A stretch of 64,000 nt of DNA from Stieleria sp. JC731 (GTDB lineage Bacteria > Planctomycetota > Planctomycetia > Pirellulales > Pirellulaceae). The notes beneath the pieces were generated by a model. The model was not told the DNA's origin. It searched no databases and saw only the letters and a program-made list of their open reading frames with translations. The first letter of the stretch is position 1. Each line of letters starts with the position of its first letter. Of the stretch, positions 53,684 through 63,218 are shown piece by piece. Both the position numbers and the translations under genes were made by a program. The stretch covers positions 248,001 through 312,000 of the forward strand of contig NZ_JAJKFQ010000011.1 in assembly GCF_020966635.1 (NCBI RefSeq), given 5' to 3'.

Positions 53684-55798
53684 TCAGTGTGGCCAGTCGG
53701 GGGAGACGTTTGCGTCGCTCGCGCGTAGGAATTTTCCCAAGGCGGTCGTCGCAAAGATCAGTGGGTACAGTCGTTCGTGGTACCAGAGCTTGGCAAAATA
53801 AAATCCGATCGGCCAAGCAAACTCGTGCCTGCGGTCGCGGACGCTTTGGACCAAAAAATCGACTCCCCGTAGTATAGCCTCCATGACCTCGTCATTCCCA
53901 GCGGCGGCGTCCCCGGCCTTTGGGGATGGTTCCACGGGATCATTTACCGCCTGTTGATCTTGTTCTAACACCTCGCCGTGAAATTGGGACCGCCCAAAGC
54001 GTGAGGACGTGACGTTTTCGCACAATCTCCGTTGCCAGATCACCATCGAAAGGGCTTCGACTGCCAAGGCGGTTTCTTCTACGCTGCTACACAGGTTTGA
54101 CGACACTTTGATTCCGTCGAAGCTGGTTTTTGACGCTTCAGAGCGGTCGCTTGAGGATTCCGTGTGGTGGGGGGGGCGATTGTTGTCGGCCAGGCGATGG
54201 ATCTTTTCCACCAGTGAACGACCGCCACCCCAGCCACCGTCGACATTTTGCGAAGCCACGAGGTATTTGGTGGCTTGGTTTCGGTTTTCTGCGGATCCTT
54301 CGCCGCAAGCGAGGACTTTCGCTGTACCGTAAATCGGATTCGATTCGTCGTCTCGATCTTGGTTTCCAAACCAGAGTGGCAGCCACGATCCGTCAGGCTG
54401 CTGTTGTCGATTCAGGAAGCGAATGCCTTGGGAAATTGCCTTCACGGTCTCGTTTGAATCCGCTGACACATTATCGGCGGCCGCGGCAGCTTTGATGGCG
54501 CGAATCGCGTGCGCCGTCAGGTCGGTGCTGCTGCGGTCAAACGGTAGTTTTCCCCAGCCGCGACAAAACGTGGGCCATCCACCATTGCGATTTTGCAGGC
54601 GGAGCAGCCAACCGATTCCCATTTCGATCGCGGAATCGATTTTCCTCAAACGCTGCTCGCTTGCGTTTTCGCGGACGCAATGTTCACGCATTTTTGTCAG
54701 TGCCAGGATGGCTGCGGGAGTGTCATCGCTGTCGGGAACTGCACCGGATAAATCTGTCCATCCCCATCCACCCGGTTCAGCGCCCGTAAATGGGTGGCGG
54801 ACACGGTGCTGGCAGGACAGATGCCAGTCCAGTAGTCCGTCGCTGTACCAGCTGCAGTCGTCCTCGGGATCAGAAGACAAGGCGTGAACTGAAAGCGATG
54901 TCACCCAGGTCGCGAGGTTCGTATCGATTGGCCAGCTGCCATCGTCCAGCATGGACTCATTGAGAAATCGCAGTCCAGATTCGACGACATCAAGCCTGCT
55001 GCGTCCCGTCGCTGCAAGGCTCATGACAACAAACGCGGTCAGTGGCGTCGCTTCGAGGTAGCCGCCGCTTTCGGGCTGCATTTTTCGCAGCACGTGCAAC
55101 GTTCGCTCAACCGACAAGGATCGAATCATACGGATTGGCGCGAAAGCTCGTTTGCCCAGGAAGTGCCGCGCTTGGCCGATGGCGACCAGTGCGGGGATCG
55201 CATAACTGACGACCGGCATTTGCAAGAATCGGTACATTGACTGCGGGAAGACGGCGGCCTCGAATGGCAACGCCGCGACTTCGTCCCAGGAAATTAAACC
55301 CGCAATCGCCATGTTGTTCATGATCGGAACGACAAACGTTTTGTCTTTTCCGTAGCGGCGGCGCAGCCCTTCAAGACGACCCGATCGATCCAGGTAGTCG
55401 TTCAAGCGGGATTTCTGGTCAGCGGAAAGTGACTTGAGTCCATGTTGCTCGGCGAGTGTCGCTGCTGACAAAACCAGATAACTGGTCGCAATATTCGAAT
55501 GGCTGCGATCGGTGTCACCAAAGCCGCCGTCATCGTTTTGCTGCCCGACCAGATAGCGAAGTCCCATTTCAACTTGCGATCGAAGCTTTGTCGAATCGAT
55601 CGAGGGGGGCGCTGATGAGTCCGATAGGACCGCACACATCGCACTAACGGCGGTTGCCGTCGATAACGAGCTAGGCGAAAGCGTTCCCGTCCAATGGCCT
55701 CGTTCGTTTCGCTCGTTGATCAACTGCTGGCGCAATTGATCCAGGGTTTGCCGGGCCTGTTGTCGAACGTTGGTAATCTGGGAAGCGAAATCGTTCAA
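53684..55798 (-). CDS. Squalene-hopene-cyclase-like terpene cyclase family protein
   Basis: This is a 704-residue protein of the prenyltransferase/squalene-oxidase repeat superfamily. Repeats of the QW type are spread along it ([65 protein letters not shown]). The catalytic DxDD motif of squalene-hopene and related class II cyclases is seen in [16 protein letters not shown], where the central Asp protonates the substrate. A polar insert near residues 560-600 is unusual. The family cyclises triterpenes or related polyprenyls at the membrane; the product is unknown. Start is TTG 55796-55798, the only early start in frame. It heads the leftward operon. Confidence 0.85.
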   Translation of the reverse strand: MNDFASQITNVRQQARQTLDQLRQQLINERNERGHWTGTLSPSSLSTATAVSAMCAVLSDSSAPPSIDSTKLRSQVEMGLRYLVGQQNDDGGFGDTDRSHSNIATSYLVLSAATLAEQHGLKSLSADQKSRLNDYLDRSGRLEGLRRRYGKDKTFVVPIMNNMAIAGLISWDEVAALPFEAAVFPQSMYRFLQMPVVSYAIPALVAIGQARHFLGKRAFAPIRMIRSLSVERTLHVLRKMQPESGGYLEATPLTAFVVMSLAATGRSRLDVVESGLRFLNESMLDDGSWPIDTNLATWVTSLSVHALSSDPEDDCSWYSDGLLDWHLSCQHRVRHPFTGAEPGGWGWTDLSGAVPDSDDTPAAILALTKMREHCVRENASEQRLRKIDSAIEMGIGWLLRLQNRNGGWPTFCRGWGKLPFDRSSTDLTAHAIRAIKAAAAADNVSADSNETVKAISQGIRFLNRQQQPDGSWLPLWFGNQDRDDESNPIYGTAKVLACGEGSAENRNQATKYLVASQNVDGGWGGGRSLVEKIHRLADNNRPPHHTESSSDRSEASKTSFDGIKVSSNLCSSVEETALAVEALSMVIWQRRLCENVTSSRFGRSQFHGEVLEQDQQAVNDPVEPSPKAGDAAAGNDEVMEAILRGVDFLVQSVRDRRHEFAWPIGFYFAKLWYHERLYPLIFATTALGKFLRASDANVSPDWPH

Positions 55799-56116
55799 AA
55801 CGAATTGGGTCCGGTGGGATCAATTGGGGGGAGAGAACGCAGCGGGACGTCCCGTGCAGTTGGCGAGATGGGATTCGGTCATTCATTTGCCCCAATCGCA
55901 CAATTCAACGCGGTTTTGAATGCCGCGTCAGGATAACTTGCGAAGGCTCGCTGGACTATCGATTGCCAATTGCGGACCATTGAAGGCCAGAATTGAAATT
56001 GTTAGGCTCTGAGTTGCTTTTCGCCCAGAACTGTTAACGTCATTGCGACGCTTGGTCAGCTGAACAAGTATCGCTTCTGCGGGCCAAATTCCCCAATCGA
56101 TTAGCAATCAATCAAC
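55799..56116. other. Divergent control region between terpene and ketosynthase operons
   Basis: This 318-bp region must carry promoters for both the leftward terpene-cyclase operon and the rightward ketosynthase gene. No convincing -35/-10 pair, operator palindrome or small gene is visible to me. The start of the cyclase gene may lie slightly further into it. Confidence 0.5.
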
Positions 56117-57376
56117 GTGATCGCACCAAACCTTGCTTCGCAGCTTCCTGATGAACAGCGAATCGTCATCACCGGTATCGGGCTGACTTCACCCAACGGC
56201 AACGATTGGCAAAGCTATCGTGAGGCGTTGCTGGAAAATCGCAGTGGCGTTCAGCCTTATGAGATTCGTTATTTCGGCAAAACCTTGGCCGGAATCTGCG
56301 ATTTTGATACGCGTCGCTATCAGACCAAGAAAGACGTCCGCCGCGGAACGCGTGCCGGTAGCGTCGGGGTCTACGCAGCTAACGAAGCGATCAATCACTC
56401 GGGAATCGACTGGGAAAATACCGATAAGTCACGTGTCGGGATCTATGTCGGGGTGACCGAGCACGGCAATGTCGAAACCGAAAATGAAATCTACATCATC
56501 AAAGGCTTTGACTACGACACGAGCTGTTGGTCGCATCACCACAACCCTCGTACCGTTGCGAACAATCCGGCAGGCGAGATTGCGCTCAATCTGGGCGTGA
56601 CCGGCCCCCACTACACCATCGGGGCTGCATGTGCGGCAGGCAACGCAGGGTTGATTCAAGGGGCGCAAATGCTGCGTCTGAACGAGTGCGATGTGGCGCT
56701 TGCCGGTGGGACCAGCGAAAGCATTCATACCTTCGGGATCTTTGCCAGTTTCAACAGCCAAAACGCTTTGGCGCGGCACGAGGATCCAACCAAGGCTTCT
56801 CGTCCGTTTGACGTTGCCCGCAGTGGAATCGTTGTTGCCGAAGGCGGCTGCATTTACACGCTCGAACGTCTGAGCGATGCGAAACGTCGCGGGGCCGAAA
56901 TTTACGGCGAACTGGTTGGTTATGCGATGAACACCGACGCGACCGACTTCGTTTTGCCCAACCCAGAACGTCAAGCCGAATGTGTGCAGCTGGCTCTGAA
57001 GCGGGCCGGGCTGCAGGCCGATCAGATCGATATCGTCAGCACCCATGCGACCGGGACCAGCAGCGGCGACGCCCAGGAATGCTCGGCACTGCGGAGCGTG
57101 TTCGGCGAAAGTGAAAACGTCCGAATCAATAACACCAAAAGCTATATCGGACACGCGATGGGGGCTGCCGGTGCACTGGAGCTTGCTGGCAATCTACCCG
57201 CGTTCCAAGACGGTGTGGTGCATCCGACGATCAACGTCGATGAGCTGGACGAGAACTGTGCGCTACCTGGACTGGTGCTCAATGAGGCTCAGGATGGCCG
57301 CAAGGTTGACTACATCTTGAACAATTCGTTCGGCATGTTGGGAATCAACTCGGTCGTCATCATCGGTCGGGTTTAG
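56117..57376 (+). CDS. Beta-ketoacyl-ACP synthase (FabF-like)
   Basis: This 419-residue condensing enzyme extends an acyl chain on an acyl carrier protein by two carbons using malonyl-ACP. The Cys-His-His triad is present: the nucleophile in IGAACAAGNAGLIQGAQ, the first His in STHATGTSSGDAQE, and the second in NTKSYIGHAMGAAGALEL. The N-terminus reads RIVITGIGLTSPNGND and the C-terminus NNSFGMLGINSVVI. Start is GTG 56117. It is a stand-alone ketosynthase next to its own ACP and an FAD oxidoreductase, without the fab genes of primary fatty acid synthesis, which suggests a specialised lipid or polyene. Confidence 0.93.
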   Translation: MIAPNLASQLPDEQRIVITGIGLTSPNGNDWQSYREALLENRSGVQPYEIRYFGKTLAGICDFDTRRYQTKKDVRRGTRAGSVGVYAANEAINHSGIDWENTDKSRVGIYVGVTEHGNVETENEIYIIKGFDYDTSCWSHHHNPRTVANNPAGEIALNLGVTGPHYTIGAACAAGNAGLIQGAQMLRLNECDVALAGGTSESIHTFGIFASFNSQNALARHEDPTKASRPFDVARSGIVVAEGGCIYTLERLSDAKRRGAEIYGELVGYAMNTDATDFVLPNPERQAECVQLALKRAGLQADQIDIVSTHATGTSSGDAQECSALRSVFGESENVRINNTKSYIGHAMGAAGALELAGNLPAFQDGVVHPTINVDELDENCALPGLVLNEAQDGRKVDYILNNSFGMLGINSVVIIGRV

Positions 57377-57667
57377 CGGAAAAACTAGCTGTCGCAGCTG
57401 TCTTCAGCGTATGTGTTGTTCTCTGACGCTCGACGGCGCCCAAGCTGCGGCTTCTTCCGCCCTCGGCGGATCGACTCGATTGCCATCGGCGCAAGCTGCC
57501 GGTGGTGAACGCCCGAGTGTTTTGGGAATTCGATCCGCTCACCAGCGGGGGCACTTTGCATGCCCGTTACAATTCTGTGACATCATCGCGACACGGGGCG
57601 AGAATGCCCGAAATTCTGGACTGGCGGGCACTTCGATTTCTGCCAAGAAACCGGTACACTCCCCGTT

Positions 57668-57696
57668 TTGACATCCAGACCTCCGCGTTTTACCAA
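57668..57696 (+). promoter_or_regulatory. Possible sigma-70 promoter for the ACP gene
   Basis: TTGACA (57668-57673), a 17-nt spacer, then TACCAA (57691-57696). Transcription would begin only a few bases before the ATG at 57710, giving an almost leaderless message. The rest of the gap 57377-57667 shows an isolated TACAAT at 57568-57573 and no gene. Confidence 0.35.
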
Positions 57697-57709
57697 TCTC
57701 CAGCTAGAC

Positions 57710-57970
57710 ATGACGCCAGCCGAAATCCGCGAAGAAATCATTGACATCCTCGAAGACATTTCGCCGGACGATGATCTGGATGATTTGAAGGATGATGTTG
57801 CCTTTCGTGAACAACTCGAATTGGACAGCATGGACTTTCTGGACATCGTGATGGAGCTTCGCAAGCGACACCGAGTTCAGATCCCCGAAGAAGATTACGG
57901 CGCACTCGCTAGCATGAGCTCGACGGTTGAGTACCTTGAGCCCAAGATGCGTGACATCGTCAAATCCTAA
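57710..57970 (+). CDS. Acyl carrier protein
   Basis: This 86-residue acidic, four-helix carrier protein begins TPAEIREEIIDILEDIS. The attachment Ser for 4'-phosphopantetheine is in QLELDSMDFLDIVMELRKRH (DSM motif). The following helix (QIPEEDYGALASMSSTVEYL) fits the family. ATG 57710 gives the usual length; the frame to 57668 starts inside a possible promoter. It lies between a ketosynthase and an FAD oxidoreductase and is probably dedicated to them, distinct from the housekeeping ACP. Confidence 0.93.
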   Translation: MTPAEIREEIIDILEDISPDDDLDDLKDDVAFREQLELDSMDFLDIVMELRKRHRVQIPEEDYGALASMSSTVEYLEPKMRDIVKS

Positions 57971-57987
57971 AACCAACCGGTTCGGAC

Positions 57988-58011
57988 ACGCGAGCCGACA
58001 GCTCGCGTTTT
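57988..58011 (+). terminator. Hairpin terminator after the ACP gene
   Basis: ACGCGAGC (57988-57995) pairs with GCTCGCGT (58001-58008) across a 5-nt loop, followed by TTTT. It would at least partly separate the ACP transcript from the FAD oxidoreductase gene. Confidence 0.6.
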
Positions 58012-58121
58012 GATGCAGAACGCGGGCAAGACGTTGTCGAGATCGAGGCATTGCCGATAAGCAGCATTGCCGAACAACAGCTCTGCCTTTCACCTTTCTG
58101 CACTTACCCCCGCAATCTGCT

Positions 58122-59540
58122 GTGACCGAAACAAGCGGCAATCAGCACTACGATACGATCATCATTGGCGCCGGCATGAGCGGGCTGGCCGCGGGGATTC
58201 GACTCGCTCACTATGATCAACGCGTCTGCATTCTTGAGCGGCATTACACCATCGGTGGCCTGAATTCGTTCTACCGAATGGGTGGCCGTGATTATGACGT
58301 CGGCCTACATGCGATGACAAACTTCGCGCGTAAAGGTTCCAAACGCGGACCATTGGCCAAGCTCATCCGTCAACTGCGATTTAGCTGGGAAGACTTCAAG
58401 CTTGCCGAGCAAGTCGGGTCATCAATCCGCTTTCCCGGTGTGTCGCTAGACTTCAGCAACGACGCTGAACTGCTGGAAAGCGAAATCGCCGAACGGTTCC
58501 CCGATCAAATCGACGGCTATCGTTCACTTTGCGAATCTTTGCTCGACTATTCCGATATGGATGGCGGTGACGAGCGGTTTATGCGCTCGGCACGCGACGT
58601 CATGGCCGAACATATTAGCGAGCCACTGCTGATCGAGATGTTGCTTTGCCCATTGATGTGGTACGGCAATGCTCGCGAAGACGACATGGATTTCGGGCAG
58701 TTTTGCATCATGTTTAGAGCCTGTTACTTGGAAGGCTTTGGAAGGCCATTCAAAGGCGTCCGGGTCATTCTGAAAAATCTGGTGCGGAAGTTTCGCGGAC
58801 TCGGCGGTGAGCTGAAGCTGCGTAGCGGTGTGTCAAGAATTCATGTCGACAACGGTCGAGCGGTCGGTGTCGTTCTGGATGACGGGACCGAGTTGACCGC
58901 GAACCGAATTTTGTCGTCTGCGGGAAATGTCGAAACCATGCGACTGTGTGATGACATCACCGAGGTCGAGGTTGCCAAAGCTGGAAAGCTGTCGTTCATC
59001 GAATCGATTTCCATTCTCGACCGCATGCCGCAATCGTTTGGATTTGATCGCACCATTGTGTTTTACAACGATAGCGACAAGTTCCATTGGCGACGCCCAG
59101 ACGACGAGCTTTGTGACGCAAGGACAGGTGTGATCTGCTCGCCCAATAACTACATCTATGATTCCGATGAAGGCGAGCTGCCAGATGGTGTGATTCGGAT
59201 CACCACACTTGCCAATCACGACCGTTGGTGCAATCTCGGTGATGATCGATACGCGGCCGAAAAGGTCCGTCAATACGATGCGGCAGTCGGTTCGTCGGTA
59301 CGCTTCATGCCGGACTTTCGTCAGTACGTGGTGGACACCGATGTCTTTACCCCGAAAACGATTCGGCGCTTTACTTGGCACGACAACGGTGCTGTTTATG
59401 GTGCTCCCGATAAACAGCTCGATGGGACGACGCACCTTCCCAACGTCTTTCTTTGCGGTACCGACCAAGGATTTGTCGGGATTGTCGGTGCGATCGTCAG
59501 TGGCATCAGCATGGCCAATCGCCATTGTTTGATGCCCTAA
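58122..59540 (+). CDS. Phytoene-desaturase-like FAD oxidoreductase
   Basis: This is a 472-residue flavoprotein. The FAD-binding Rossmann motif is at the N-terminus (YDTIIIGAGMSGLAAGIRLA, GxGxxG intact, then a Glu in ILERHYTIGG). The C-terminal FAD segment is present (NVFLCGTDQGFVGIVGAIVSGI). The overall layout is that of the CrtI/amine-oxidase-like family, which desaturates, saturates or isomerises carotenoids, retinoids and polyene lipids. The substrate is unknown. Start is GTG 58122. It is the third gene of the ketosynthase-ACP group, 151 bp after the ACP with a terminator-like hairpin between. Confidence 0.87.
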   Translation: MTETSGNQHYDTIIIGAGMSGLAAGIRLAHYDQRVCILERHYTIGGLNSFYRMGGRDYDVGLHAMTNFARKGSKRGPLAKLIRQLRFSWEDFKLAEQVGSSIRFPGVSLDFSNDAELLESEIAERFPDQIDGYRSLCESLLDYSDMDGGDERFMRSARDVMAEHISEPLLIEMLLCPLMWYGNAREDDMDFGQFCIMFRACYLEGFGRPFKGVRVILKNLVRKFRGLGGELKLRSGVSRIHVDNGRAVGVVLDDGTELTANRILSSAGNVETMRLCDDITEVEVAKAGKLSFIESISILDRMPQSFGFDRTIVFYNDSDKFHWRRPDDELCDARTGVICSPNNYIYDSDEGELPDGVIRITTLANHDRWCNLGDDRYAAEKVRQYDAAVGSSVRFMPDFRQYVVDTDVFTPKTIRRFTWHDNGAVYGAPDKQLDGTTHLPNVFLCGTDQGFVGIVGAIVSGISMANRHCLMP

Positions 59541-59619
59541 AAACAGTTTCGAAGTTGTGCGGCGATTGATTCCGTTCTTGGACTGCCGCGAAAACTTGGT
59601 TTGACGCTACACTATCAGT

Positions 59620-60771
59620 ATGGCGAAGAAGCGGTCTAAAAGTAAGCAATCACGCGTTCAGTTTCGAAAGCGGTACCAGGGGCGGGTCCGTGATGGAGAC
59701 TTGACGCGTCAGTTCAATTCGGGCGAAACCGAATCGCTTGCCGATGCGGTCAAAAACGAACGGGTCAGCGGCAAGGGCGAGTTGACTCGCAAGCGGACTG
59801 TCTCTGGGGCTAACTCAGAAATGCCAACTGCGGCCGACAGCGAAGCCAACGCCTCACTGATCGACGGTCGTGTCATCTGTGCCCATGGACTAAGCAACAC
59901 CGTCTTGGCCGATGATGGTCGTCGATTTGACTGTGCGATTCGCCAGGTCCTGAAGTCGATCAGCATTGAAGGCCGCGGAACCGTTGTCGCTGGGGATCGA
60001 GTCAAGTTTCGTGCCGAAAGCGATCGAACCGGGATGATCGAGTTTGTCGCGCCAAGACACGGCGTGATCAGCCGACAAAGTCGCGGCCAGCAGCACATTA
60101 TCGCGGCAAATGTCGACCACTTGTTGATCGTCACCAGTGCCGCAGAGCCGTCTTTAAAACCGGCGTTGGTTGATCGGTTTTTGCTGACCGCGCAGCAATG
60201 CGACGTCAATCCGGTGATCGTGATTAACAAATGCGATCTGGTCGATTGTCGTCAGTTGCAGCCGATGATTGGCGTCTACGCTTCGCTTGGTTTCAGAGTC
60301 CTGCTGACAAGTGCAGAGCAACGCATCAACATCGATTACCTACGTGAGTTGCTGCGTGGAAAACAAACCGCATTGTCAGGGCAAAGTGGTGTCGGCAAAA
60401 GCAGTTTGCTCAATGCTGTTCAGCCTGGCCTCGGTTTGGCCGTTGCGGCTGTCAGTCAAGACAACCAAAAGGGACGCCATACGACAACGACGTCCACATT
60501 GATACCGCTAGAAAATGATCCAATCGGCGCGGTCTTTGATACGCCTGGAATTCGACAGTTTCAACTTTGGGATATCACAGCGGAAGAGGTCGCTGGCTTG
60601 ATGCCAGATCTGCGACCGCACGTTGGTCACTGTCGGTACGCCAATTGTCTGCACCTGAACGAAGACGGTTGCGCGGTCAAAGATGCAGTCGCCGATGGCA
60701 AAGTGGACCCACGGCGATACGATTCGTACTGCCACCTTCTTGAAGAAGACTTGTTGCTAGGGCGGTCGTAA
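59620..60771 (+). CDS. rsgA: Small-ribosomal-subunit biogenesis GTPase RsgA
   Basis: This 383-residue circularly permuted GTPase helps late maturation of the 30S subunit. An N-terminal OB-fold ([20 protein letters not shown]) precedes a GTPase domain in the order G4-G1-G3: VINKCDL, then [15 protein letters not shown], then [11 protein letters not shown]. The C-terminal zinc domain shows [18 protein letters not shown] basic N-terminal tail of about 80 residues is longer than in E. coli RsgA. ATG 59620. A short hairpin (GGCGGT/ACCGCC, 60761-60780) overlaps the stop, between convergent genes. Confidence 0.95.
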   Translation: MAKKRSKSKQSRVQFRKRYQGRVRDGDLTRQFNSGETESLADAVKNERVSGKGELTRKRTVSGANSEMPTAADSEANASLIDGRVICAHGLSNTVLADDGRRFDCAIRQVLKSISIEGRGTVVAGDRVKFRAESDRTGMIEFVAPRHGVISRQSRGQQHIIAANVDHLLIVTSAAEPSLKPALVDRFLLTAQQCDVNPVIVINKCDLVDCRQLQPMIGVYASLGFRVLLTSAEQRINIDYLRELLRGKQTALSGQSGVGKSSLLNAVQPGLGLAVAAVSQDNQKGRHTTTTSTLIPLENDPIGAVFDTPGIRQFQLWDITAEEVAGLMPDLRPHVGHCRYANCLHLNEDGCAVKDAVADGKVDPRRYDSYCHLLEEDLLLGRS

Positions 60772-60845
60772 GTAACCGCCTTCGCATCTGTCACTCCAAT
60801 CATGCAGGTGATTCGAGTGTGTCTTCCGGCCTGAGGTATCGCGGT

Positions 60846-63218
60846 TTACTTGACGTCATCGATGCCATTTAGGTCCCACACACGGACCGTGCCGTCACGC
60901 CCACTTGTCGCGATCTGGTATCGCGTCGAGTCAAGGGAAACGTTGTGGACCGCTGAAGCGTGACCGGTCAATGATGCGGCCAGTTCGTTGGTAGCAATGT
61001 CCCAGATGCGGCACTTGCCGTCATTACCAGCGACAACGGCATGCGAACCGTCGGCACAGAAGGACACGCTCCAGTTGTCGCCTCCGGTTTCGTCAATCAG
61101 TTCTGTTTCCAGTTCGCCGGTTGCGATATTCCACATGAACATCGCTTTGCCCCATCCCACGGTCGCCAGCATGTCGCCTTTAGGAGCGAATGCGAGATCG
61201 TAAATCGGTCCCGGGTGGCCGTGCATTGTTTGGCGTGTTTCCAGGGTTTCGGCGTCAAAGACACGGACCTCTTTGTCGCTGCCGCCGGTCGCGATGTGCT
61301 TGCCATCGGCCGACCAAGCGATGGAGAAGATCGAACCTTCCTGGGCAACGGTTGCGATTTCGTCGCCTGTATTGACATCCCAGATATGAACAACGCCTTT
61401 TCTGTCGCCAGCTGCAATTCGATCGCCATTTGGTGAAAAGGCGATTTTTCGAACCGCCGATCCAGCTTGCCATTCGATTTCTGATTCAAGCGTTTCGGCG
61501 TTCCAAAGCTTGACCATTCCGTCGTCACCACTTGTCGCAACCAATTGGCCGTTGGGGTGGAACTGGATGGTCCAGGCGATGCCTTTGTGGGCATCAAAGC
61601 TGCGTAGAACCTTCTGACTGGCGACATCCCAAAGACGGACGCTGCCGTCTTCGATTGCGGCCGCTACCTTGTCACCGTTAGGCGTAAAGTCCACCGACCA
61701 AACGGTGCCTGGATTACCAGCTAAAACCGTCGATGGGAACGTCGGTCCGGTCGTTTCAACTGAACTGACACCGCCGTTTGCCCAGAAAGCGATCGCCAAA
61801 ATCAGGCTCAGTACCCCAACTAGGCCAGCTCCCCAAGCGGCGCGCAGTGTGTTTTTGGAAACGAGGCGGTGGGTACCGCTGCGGCGAACTTTCTTCGTCG
61901 TTGTCGACGCGATTGAAGGGACATGAAGCGGTGAGATCGGTGAGATCGACGAAACGATTTCGGCAAGCGTTTGCGCGACGAAAGCAGCCGATTCCGGTCG
62001 ACGTTGAGGTGACTTCTCCAGCAAAGCCATGGTCAATTCGGAAAGTGGACCGCAGACAGCCGAGTTCAGCTTCGTGGGACTCGGTGGTGTTTCGTCCATG
62101 ATCCTTTTCATGACACCGACAATCGAAGGGGCTTCGAAAGCCGACTTGCCTGTCAGCATTTCGTACATCACCGCACCGAGCGAAAACAGGTCGCTGCGTT
62201 CATCGGTCCCCGCCCCGGTGGCCTGTTCGGGCGACATATAAAGCGGCGTGCCTGTGACCATGCCCGTCTTGGTTAACCGGACATCGTCGGTTGCCCGAGC
62301 AAGACCGAAGTCGGTCAGCTTGACTCGATTGGACGATTTTTCCAGCAGGATATTCGCCGGTTTAATGTCACGGTGAACCATGTCGCGTTCATGTGCCGCG
62401 GCCAACCCGGCGGCGATCTGCATTGCGATTCGAGCTGCTTCGATCGGGGGTAGCGGCTTCGATTGGGTGAGGCGTTTTTCAAGCGTTTCGCCTTCGATGT
62501 ACTGCATGACCAAGAAGGCGATTCCGCCGTCGTCTTCTTTGGCCACGTTATGCATCGCGACGACATGTTCATGCGAAATCGCCGCCGCCGCACGTGCCTC
62601 GCGGCAGAACCGTTGGCGGGCTAAGTCGTTTTTGTCGTACTCGGGATTGAGGACCTTGATCGCAACGGTTCGCTGCAATTGCGTATCAAAGGCTTCCAAG
62701 ACGATTCCCATGCCGCCACGGCCGATCACTCGTGCGACTTCAAAGTGTTTGAGCTTTCCGATGTAGGCCGGGTCGTCCGATGGCTTCAAAAAGGGCAAGT
62801 TCACCGCGGGCGTTTCGATCGTCGGGCCGGGATCGACTTCGCCCGAACCTGACGATTCCGACCCGGTCGATTTCTGCAATTCCACCGAAGTGTCATGAAC
62901 ACGTTCGGTGTATTGCGAATCCGCGCTGTATTGCGAATCAACACTTGGATCCGGATCGAACTGCATCGAGATATTGCTGACGGCTTTCCAATAGGCGGAG
63001 TCACTCGGCGGGAGCGCCGTGACCTGCTCTCCAACCAATGCTTCGATTGGGACGTCGACTTCGCGTTGCAATTCGCCGATTGCGACCTGCTCAATTGCGG
63101 ATTGGCAACGTGTGCACGCGCCAACATGCTCGGTGGTCGATTCGGTCAGTTCAGAAGAGAGCTGCCCGTTGACGAGCGCTTCTAGGTCTTGCTTGGAGGG
63201 GCATTCGGAGACGCTCAT
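60846..63218 (-). CDS. Transmembrane Ser/Thr protein kinase with WD40 propeller
   Basis: This is a 790-residue protein. The N-terminus carries an anti-sigma-like zinc-finger pattern (EHVGACTRCQ, His-x3-Cys-x2-Cys). The kinase domain spans about residues 155-420: glycine loop GRGGMGIVLEAFD, Lys in VAIKVL, catalytic loop HRDIKPANILL, DFGLAR and the activation block GTPLYMSPEQATG. One membrane helix (about 459-479) leads to an external WD40 propeller (about 505-790; repeats such as VRLWDVASQKVL, VHIWDVNTGDEIA, VRVWDLNG). The ATG overlaps the stop of the ECF sigma gene by one base (TAATG), so the two are translationally coupled. Such ECF sigma-kinase pairs are typical of planctomycetes, where the kinase is thought to control the sigma factor. 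Confidence 0.95.
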   Translation of the reverse strand: MSVSECPSKQDLEALVNGQLSSELTESTTEHVGACTRCQSAIEQVAIGELQREVDVPIEALVGEQVTALPPSDSAYWKAVSNISMQFDPDPSVDSQYSADSQYTERVHDTSVELQKSTGSESSGSGEVDPGPTIETPAVNLPFLKPSDDPAYIGKLKHFEVARVIGRGGMGIVLEAFDTQLQRTVAIKVLNPEYDKNDLARQRFCREARAAAAISHEHVVAMHNVAKEDDGGIAFLVMQYIEGETLEKRLTQSKPLPPIEAARIAMQIAAGLAAAHERDMVHRDIKPANILLEKSSNRVKLTDFGLARATDDVRLTKTGMVTGTPLYMSPEQATGAGTDERSDLFSLGAVMYEMLTGKSAFEAPSIVGVMKRIMDETPPSPTKLNSAVCGPLSELTMALLEKSPQRRPESAAFVAQTLAEIVSSISPISPLHVPSIASTTTKKVRRSGTHRLVSKNTLRAAWGAGLVGVLSLILAIAFWANGGVSSVETTGPTFPSTVLAGNPGTVWSVDFTPNGDKVAAAIEDGSVRLWDVASQKVLRSFDAHKGIAWTIQFHPNGQLVATSGDDGMVKLWNAETLESEIEWQAGSAVRKIAFSPNGDRIAAGDRKGVVHIWDVNTGDEIATVAQEGSIFSIAWSADGKHIATGGSDKEVRVFDAETLETRQTMHGHPGPIYDLAFAPKGDMLATVGWGKAMFMWNIATGELETELIDETGGDNWSVSFCADGSHAVVAGNDGKCRIWDIATNELAASLTGHASAVHNVSLDSTRYQIATSGRDGTVRVWDLNGIDDVK

